Shown here: piece after piece, positions 54,231 through 64,000 of the stretch | Numbering within the stretch: position 1 is the first letter of the stretch | Layout of the letters: every line of letters begins with the position of its first letter | Source of the DNA: Coccinella septempunctata | Taxonomy: Eukaryota > Arthropoda > Insecta > Coleoptera > Coccinellidae | DNA: 64,000 bases | NCBI RefSeq assembly: GCF_907165205.1 | Contig: NC_058193.1 | Span: 434,001-498,000, forward strand | Reading direction: 5' to 3' | The notes under the pieces: generated by a model | What the model was told of the DNA's origin: nothing | The model's input: the letters and a program-made list of their open reading frames with translations, nothing else | The model's database searches: none | Position numbers and translations under genes: made by a program

Positions 54231-57195
54231 CAAGCTTGATCACGAATTTGAACGAAAATTCACAACTCACAAAATTCTGGAACATCGAAGAAGCAGAAAA
54301 TTCCGAGGAAACAACAAACGACGATACTTTCGTCGAAGAATTTTACTCCAACACCTTTCGACGGGACGAGCACGATTACACTGTGAAACTTCCATTCAAG
54401 AAAAGTAAAACTCAGCTGGGAGAATCGAAGCAGAGGGCACTGGCACGACTATTTCAATTGGAAAACAAGCTGGATAAAGACGAAAAGCTCAGAACTATGT
54501 ATAAAGAATTCATGCAGGAATACATTGCGCTAGGTCATATGAAAATTGCTAGCTCAAATAATTCAGCGAAGAGGTATTATATTCCACATCAACCTGTATT
54601 GAAAGAAGAACGTGATACGACAAAGCTAAGAGTCGTATTCGATGCAAGCGCAAAGACAAGTACCGGACTCAGCCTAAACGACATACTTCACACAGGACCT
54701 AAACTACAGCAAGATCTCATAGATATTCTGATAAGATGGCGAAAACACAAAATAGCCATAACAGCTGACATCGAGAAAATGTAAAGGCAGGTGAAATTGG
54801 ACAGAGAAAACCAGCCATTACACTCTATACTCTGGAGAAACACTAAAGATGAGCCAATTCAAACCTACGAATTAACCACTGTAACCTACGGTACAGCACC
54901 AGCAGCTTACCTGGCCATAAGAACAATGAGACAACTAGCTACAGATGAAAAGAAAAACCACCCCCTTGCGGCTGAAATAGTGCTACGGGATTTCTACGTG
55001 GACGATCTTCTGAGTGGCGCTGACACCATTGAAGAAGCACGACATATACAAAAGGAAGTAACTGACCTACTCAAAAAGGGAGGATTCAATATAAGAAAGT
55101 GGAAATATAACGTACTGACCGAAAGCAAATCCACCGTCACGCTGGACGACAAAAATGGACCAACCAAGACGCTCGGTATAACATGGACTCCCAGAGAAGA
55201 TAATATTCAGTATCTAATAAAACGAAACTCCGAACATCGGTTAACAAAAAGAAAAATCTTATCAGAAATCGCCACAATCTTCGATCCTCTTGGATTATTA
55301 TCTCCAGTCATTATACAGGCGAAACTGTTAATGCAAGAAATATGGAAAACCAACACATCTTGGAATGAACCACCACCAGAGCACATCAGGAACACCTGGA
55401 AAAACTTCAGAAACGAGCTTCCAAAATTAGAAGAAATTCAAGTTCAACGCTGGATTCACCTACGGCGTGGTCAACCCTTGGAAATACATGGATTCTCAGA
55501 TGCATCCCTGAAAGCATATGGCGCTGCAGTATACATAAAAACAACAGACACAAATGGGAACACCCACGTAGGACTCCTGGCCTCCAAATCAAAAGTATCA
55601 CCACTAAAAAATACAAAGACAATCCCGCAGTTAGAACTCTGCGCAGCCCTTCTTCTAGCCAAACTCATCAAACGCTGCGTTACGGCCCTGAATCACAACA
55701 ATTCGAAAATATTCACCTGGTCCGACTCTCAAGTAGTAATATCATGGATAAACGCTGACGCTGGAAAGTGGAAAATGTTCGTCGCGAACAGAGTTCGAGA
55801 AATCCATAACCTGCTAGGTCAAGGTCACTGGTACTACGTAAGGTCAGCCGATAATCCGGCAGATTTAATCTCACGAGGATTGAGACCCAGCGCGCTTGCA
55901 AGCAATAACCTTTGGTGGAATGGACCCGAATGGCTAAAGCATGGACTGAAAGAAGAAATCCATCTACAATTACTCCCTTCTGACACACAGGAAGTCACGA
56001 AGGAATTGAAGTAAACAGAAATTTCCGCGAATACCGCAAGCGTGGAGAATCAGCCAAAAATATTGAGTAAATACTCTTCATGGAAAAAAACGGTGAGAAT
56101 TATAGCGTACTGCAGGAGATTCCTGAAACCAGAAAATCGCAGATCCACCACATCCCTTGAAGCAGAAGAACTACAGGAGAGTGAAAAAGCTCTTCTCAAG
56201 CTTACACAACACACATATTTTCAAAATGACATTGAGCTGATCATCAAAACAGGAAAAGTGAAGAAGTCCAGCCACCTGAAAAGTCTTAACCCATACATAG
56301 ATCACGAAGGCCTACTCAGAGTAGATGGGAGAATACATAACGCACCCCTAGAATATAGCCAAAAACATCCAATTATACTACCCACAAGGAGCCACATTAC
56401 TAACCTCATAATAAGAAACGCTCATCATCAAACCTTGCATGGAGAAAACCAAGCTACTTTGAATTATATTCGACAAAAGTATTGGATAATTCAAGCGAAG
56501 AACAAGGTTAAGCAGATGATCCGGCAATGTGTTGTATGTACACGATTCCGAGCAGAGACAAGAAACCAATTAATGGGATCACTGCCAACGCCCAGAGTAG
56601 CTCCGTCGCATCCATTCACCCACACTGGTGTCGATTATGCTGGACCGATACAGATAAGACTCTCCAGAGGAAGAGGATGTAAATCCTACAAAGGATACAT
56701 AGCAGTCTTTATATGTCTATCAACGAAGGCAATACATATAGAAGCTGTCACGGACCTAACATCGACCGCCTTCATGGCTGCTTTCAGGAGATTCATCTCG
56801 CGCAGGGGAATATGTACCGATTTGTACTCAGACAACGGTACAAACTTCGTAGGAGCCAAGAAAATCCTGGACAAGGAAACAAAAGATGCCATTGACGAAC
56901 AAGCCATAAAAGAAGCAGTTGCCACCGAAGCCGTGAGATGGCACTGGAACGCTCCAGCATCCCCCCATCATGGAGGTCTTTGGGAAGCTGGAGTCAAGTC
57001 CATCAAATATCATCTGAAACGAACAATCGGCAATCACACTTTAACATATGAAGAACTGTCAACGTTGCTCTGCCAAATTGAAGCATGCCTGAATTCACGC
57101 CCATTAATAGCACTCTCAGAAGATCCAGAGGAAATAGATGTCATTCAGTGGCGGCTCGAGCATATTTATCGTGGGTCGGCAGATATATATATATA

Positions 57196-60845
<3,650 letters not shown>

Positions 60846-61261
60846 ATGTCATTACACCAGGACATTTCTTAATCGGTCACCCGCTCAAGGCGATTCCAGA
60901 ATCATCACAGCCACCAGATGAAAGATTGAGTCTTCGAAATAGATGGTATCTTATCCAGGCGATAAAGAAAGACTTTTGGAGGAAATGGTCCAGCGAATAC
61001 CTGACTCGCCTTCAACATAGATCGAAATGGACTAGGAGAGAAGAGAACTTGAAAATAGGAGACATTGTGTTGATAAAGCAAGAACACGTCAACCAAAACA
61101 ACTGGCCCCTCGCAAAAGTTAGTGAAACGCACCACGGCAACGATGGTTTAGTACGGGTGGTGACCTTACGCACCAAAGATAATCCCAACTTAAAAAGACC
61201 GATTACGAAAATCTGTAAACTGCCCGTTACGAGCGAAGAAGAAGAAAACCTGAAAATTCCC

Positions 61262-62908
61262 ATGGCACCCACACAAAGGAAAGGAAAGAACAAATTTCTA
61301 GTAACACTTCTGACCTTGTTGTGCATATTCACCCCATCCTATGCTGATTTCACAGAAACTCCAATGAAACCCGGACTCTACATGGAACATATGGGACAAG
61401 CCTGTATAAATGCTGGCACGCTCAAACTCAAACTTAACGTATCTAGGGAACAAATAGCTGCGGACAGAGATAACGTCAGAAACACCTCCCTGCAATTTCA
61501 CACCATCTGCGAAAGGATCGCTACTCATTCAGTAAATACCCATTGCAGAGAATTCGAACATCATATAAGGGAAATGGAAAATGAAGCTGTGTCCTTGATA
61601 GAAAGTTTGCTTGATGGAAAAACAAAACAACGAAGAGGAATCCTTGGAAAACTCATGACAGCCGTTTTTGGAGTTAATGAAGAAGTATACCGTGATATCG
61701 ACGACCTACATGACAACCAACAACACTTAATCAGCCTCACAAATCGTCAATCCAAAATAATGATATCTACACTGGCCACTTTGAACACAACGGAAACACG
61801 AATTAACCAGAAGCTGGAAAATTTCCGCCGAAAATTCAATGAAGGAATAAGAGTTATCAATGATATGCACGCATGGTATAAAACAGTCGATGAAAATTCC
61901 TTGAACTTACAAGCGATGAACAACTTCCAACTTGCAAGCAACTACCTTGAAGAAATACGCGAAAAGTATCGAAAGATAATGAAAGCCCACTACTCTCAAG
62001 GGCACATAATAGACTTCATAACACCGTCAGCATTAAGAAAAATAGCCAAGGATGTTGAAATGAAATTGCCATCTGACCTGAAGATCCTCATAAAACCGGC
62101 ATGGAAAATGGAAACGCGATATGACAATGACAGCCTATCAATTAACTGCTATTTATATGTGGTACAGAGGAGATATTACGATCTGATAAAAGTTACCCCG
62201 ATACCAGAAGAAAAACCAAACAAAACATTTGTGGAACCAGGGATAACCTCTTCAGTTCTTGGCGTTGAGTATAACACTCAAAAATACTTCGAGCTCACAG
62301 AACAGGAGGACGCCAAGACAAGAAAAGTTGCAGATAACATTTATTTATGCAACCCCAGTATCGTCAGGAATATGGACAAGCACCCCAACTGCGTAATCAA
62401 CGAAATATTCAAACAACCCCATCAAAAAAGATGTCCTTCCTACAGCTACCGGGTATCCAGTATATTGTGGAGGAAATTGAAAAAACCGAACTCCTGGCTC
62501 TACATTTCCGACCATGCAGTGACAGTTTCAATCACATGTGATGGTGAAAGAGAAGAAATCACTATAAACGGAACAGGAATAGTACAAGTATCCCCACATT
62601 GTACGATACACACCGACGGGAGCATCTTAAGAGCCGACACTTTCGACGAAAAGGCCGTCATTGGAACATACGTCCATCCAATGACCATGAACTTGACGAC
62701 ACAGGAATTCCCAGTGACACATCACATAGCGGAAGAAGAAGAACTCCAAACATCTGGAGAAATAAACAAACTCCTGGTACAACAATCTAACCTGGGCGAC
62801 GAAGTATCAGGTTACCGTTGGAAACAATATCACTTGCATTCAACGATAAACTCCAGCACGAACATCGTAATAATCATTGTCATTGTTTTACTTATTGTTT
62901 ACTTTTAA
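61262..62908 (+). CDS. BEL-2 Env, baculovirus F-like fusion glycoprotein, C-terminally shortened
   Basis: In frame with the end of pol; own ATG at 61262. A hydrophobic signal (FLVTLLTLLCIFTPSYA) starts the protein. A furin-type site KQRR|G (61625-61639) precedes a hydrophobic fusion-peptide-like GILGKLMTAVFG and a heptad-rich DLHDNQQHLISLTNRQSKIM, the layout of baculovirus F proteins and of env genes in gypsy and roo retroelements. A transmembrane segment (NIVIIIVIVLLIVYF) ends at TAA 62906-62908. An open in-frame stretch of about 41 codons, hydrophilic and ending at TGA near 63034, follows and looks like a lost cytoplasmic tail. Env could allow infectious transfer; this genome copy lies downstream of pol lesions. 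Confidence 0.85.
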   Translation: MAPTQRKGKNKFLVTLLTLLCIFTPSYADFTETPMKPGLYMEHMGQACINAGTLKLKLNVSREQIAADRDNVRNTSLQFHTICERIATHSVNTHCREFEHHIREMENEAVSLIESLLDGKTKQRRGILGKLMTAVFGVNEEVYRDIDDLHDNQQHLISLTNRQSKIMISTLATLNTTETRINQKLENFRRKFNEGIRVINDMHAWYKTVDENSLNLQAMNNFQLASNYLEEIREKYRKIMKAHYSQGHIIDFITPSALRKIAKDVEMKLPSDLKILIKPAWKMETRYDNDSLSINCYLYVVQRRYYDLIKVTPIPEEKPNKTFVEPGITSSVLGVEYNTQKYFELTEQEDAKTRKVADNIYLCNPSIVRNMDKHPNCVINEIFKQPHQKRCPSYSYRVSSILWRKLKKPNSWLYISDHAVTVSITCDGEREEITINGTGIVQVSPHCTIHTDGSILRADTFDEKAVIGTYVHPMTMNLTTQEFPVTHHIAEEEELQTSGEINKLLVQQSNLGDEVSGYRWKQYHLHSTINSSTNIVIIIVIVLLIVYF

Positions 62909-63090
62909 AAAAATAGGAAACAACAACAAGCACCGACTGATGCACACGCGAGCAATAGACCAGTTCATCCTGAGGAGATCGAGCTGCAGCCAATATACAA
63001 TGACTCCAGACTAGGTGTCCAGCTCCAGGGATGACAACCACCAGCAAAGACATCAAGACCCCAACCACATCACCATGGCCGCCGGGAATA

Positions 63091-63380
63091 TGTACGAAAC
63101 GTACAATAAATATCCAAAATTAAATATATCAAAAATTCATAAACTCAATTCAACCAAATATTTCCATTCGAAATTATTTAGATCATCCGCTCTTTCATAA
63201 TTGTTATTTCCTGTGTAAGTAGGCCAGGTGAGACAAAGGATTGCAATAGTTTGTTTTAATATCTAACATTCCTTAATCCAACTGCAGCAATTTAGCAAGT
63301 AAAGAAAAATGTACTGAATATGCAAAATGTAAGTCGATTTCGATTATGTGGTCTTGACGTCATTGTACAATTTGACTATA
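63091..63380 (+). repeat. BEL-2 LTR C (3' LTR), truncated by another insertion
   Basis: Starts TGTACGAAAC after GGCCGCCGGGAATA (polypurine-like). Matches LTR B without difference in the overlap. At 63380, within the TATA box, it is cut by a TACAGGGTG-type element; the remainder is beyond the window. Confidence 0.9.
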
Positions 63381-64000
63381 CAGGGTGATTCCGGAGGAGA
63401 CCGTCAGATTTTAGGTGAAGTATACACTAGTTAAGGCAGTTTCGAAACAATGATTGGTTTATGGTTGGGGGCCTTCATTGAGAGTCTACAGGGTGATTTG
63501 TCCGATTCGACCGATTTTTCTTTTATTCATAACTTTGGTATGGCTTGATCAATCATGATGAAATTTTCAGTGTAGAACAATATGATTATCTTCTTTCAAT
63601 AATTCCAACACTTGTTCAAAAATACAGGGTGGGAATTATGATAAGTTCAGATTAAGTTTGCAGGTTGAAAAAACACCCTGTACATTCCGTTTTCAGAAAT
63701 TTTCTACTTGCTTCAGATTCTACCATAAGTTTACATTACTGGAGCGTTTTTATTTTATTTGGCACACGTCCATTTTTCCTAGAAAAATTTTTCAAAGATG
63801 AACAATATCGTTTTTTCGCTCCAAGGCATTGAGAATATTCTGAACTAGATGGTAAAGCTGTATCGTCCAATAATACAAAGCTCTTCCTGAGTCCTAAAAT
63901 AAATTTTCCAAATTCGAAATTCATTTTTGATCGCTTATATTCAGATGTATAAAATCATTTAATTCAAAAAATTTCTTTATACGTACGTCAAATTAGTACC
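63379..64000. mobile_element. TACAGGGTGATT-type repeat inserted in LTR C
   Basis: Begins TACAGGGTGATTCCGGAGGA at the TA of the LTR TATA box. Related strings recur inside: TACAGGGTGATTTGTCCG (63489), TACAGGGTGGGAATT (63624), ACACCCTGTACATT (63673). Its far end is outside the window. No gene seen to 64000. Confidence 0.6.

Noticed and set aside
56828..57037. Minus-strand frames across BEL-1 and BEL-2 pol (for example 30155-30444, 55207-55988)
   Set aside because: Shadows of the plus-strand polymerase frame.

Overview
This window looks like a transposon-graveyard segment of an arthropod, most probably insect, nuclear genome. The DNA is AT-rich, with GT-AG introns, (TA)n microsatellites and no operons. 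Nearly every recognisable coding stretch belongs to a mobile element typical of insects: PIF/Harbinger with a MADF partner, Penelope-like, BEL/Pao, jockey-like LINEs, THAP, piggyBac, DD41D mariner, CACTA/EnSpm-like, hAT and many MITEs. I found no confident single-copy host gene. The species cannot be named from the sequence.

Layout. 1-2120: 2.8 copies of a ~0.75 kb tandem (satellite-like) repeat. 2434-2810: a short repeat I call family X. 3056-5162: a two-exon Harbinger transposase with an antisense MADF/BESS gene inside its intron. 5592-7640: a Penelope-like retroelement (RT plus GIY-YIG). 7828-13445: decayed MADF, LINE, BEL and transposase pieces. 13621-15819: two TA-target MITEs, a possible hammerhead ribozyme and a THAP pseudogene split by one of the MITEs. 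17508-18985: an internally deleted piggyBac. 20178-20658: a YqaJ-like nuclease fragment. 20659-24645, 33209-36389 and 45301-48474: three elements with CACTG/CACCG...CTCAGTG termini, 2-bp duplications and subterminal iterated motifs (EnSpm/CACTA-like); two of them carry the same small three-exon SAM-like gene. 24646-26393: a DD41D mariner with ~240 bp inverted repeats. 26574-33055: a very young BEL/Pao element (397-bp LTRs with one difference, 5-bp duplication) inserted in a family X copy and broken by one stop codon. 36750-42000: a ~5.2 kb element whose ends carry arrays of GGACGCAATA-like motifs and which sits between two (TA)n tracts.

The richest part is 49298-63380, a second BEL/Pao element with tRNA-Tyr-type primer site, leader repeats, gag, pol and a baculovirus-F-like env. 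Its pol carries a frameshift, two stop codons and a hAT insertion (57146-60845) that itself contains a fold-back element containing a MITE. Its 5' LTR region is a chimera: a full LTR, then 15 T, then an intact 436-codon antisense reading frame that looks like a reverse-transcribed polyadenylated viral mRNA (candidate mononegavirus nucleoprotein), then a partial LTR starting at LTR position 145. The arrangement fits template switching between the retrotransposon and an RNA virus message, and LTR-driven transcripts would be antisense to the viral gene.

The genes work as self-contained mobile-element modules; there is no host pathway here. The order of insertions can be read from nesting: family X, then BEL-1 and EnSpm (b) into X; BEL-2, then hAT, then fold-back, then MITE.
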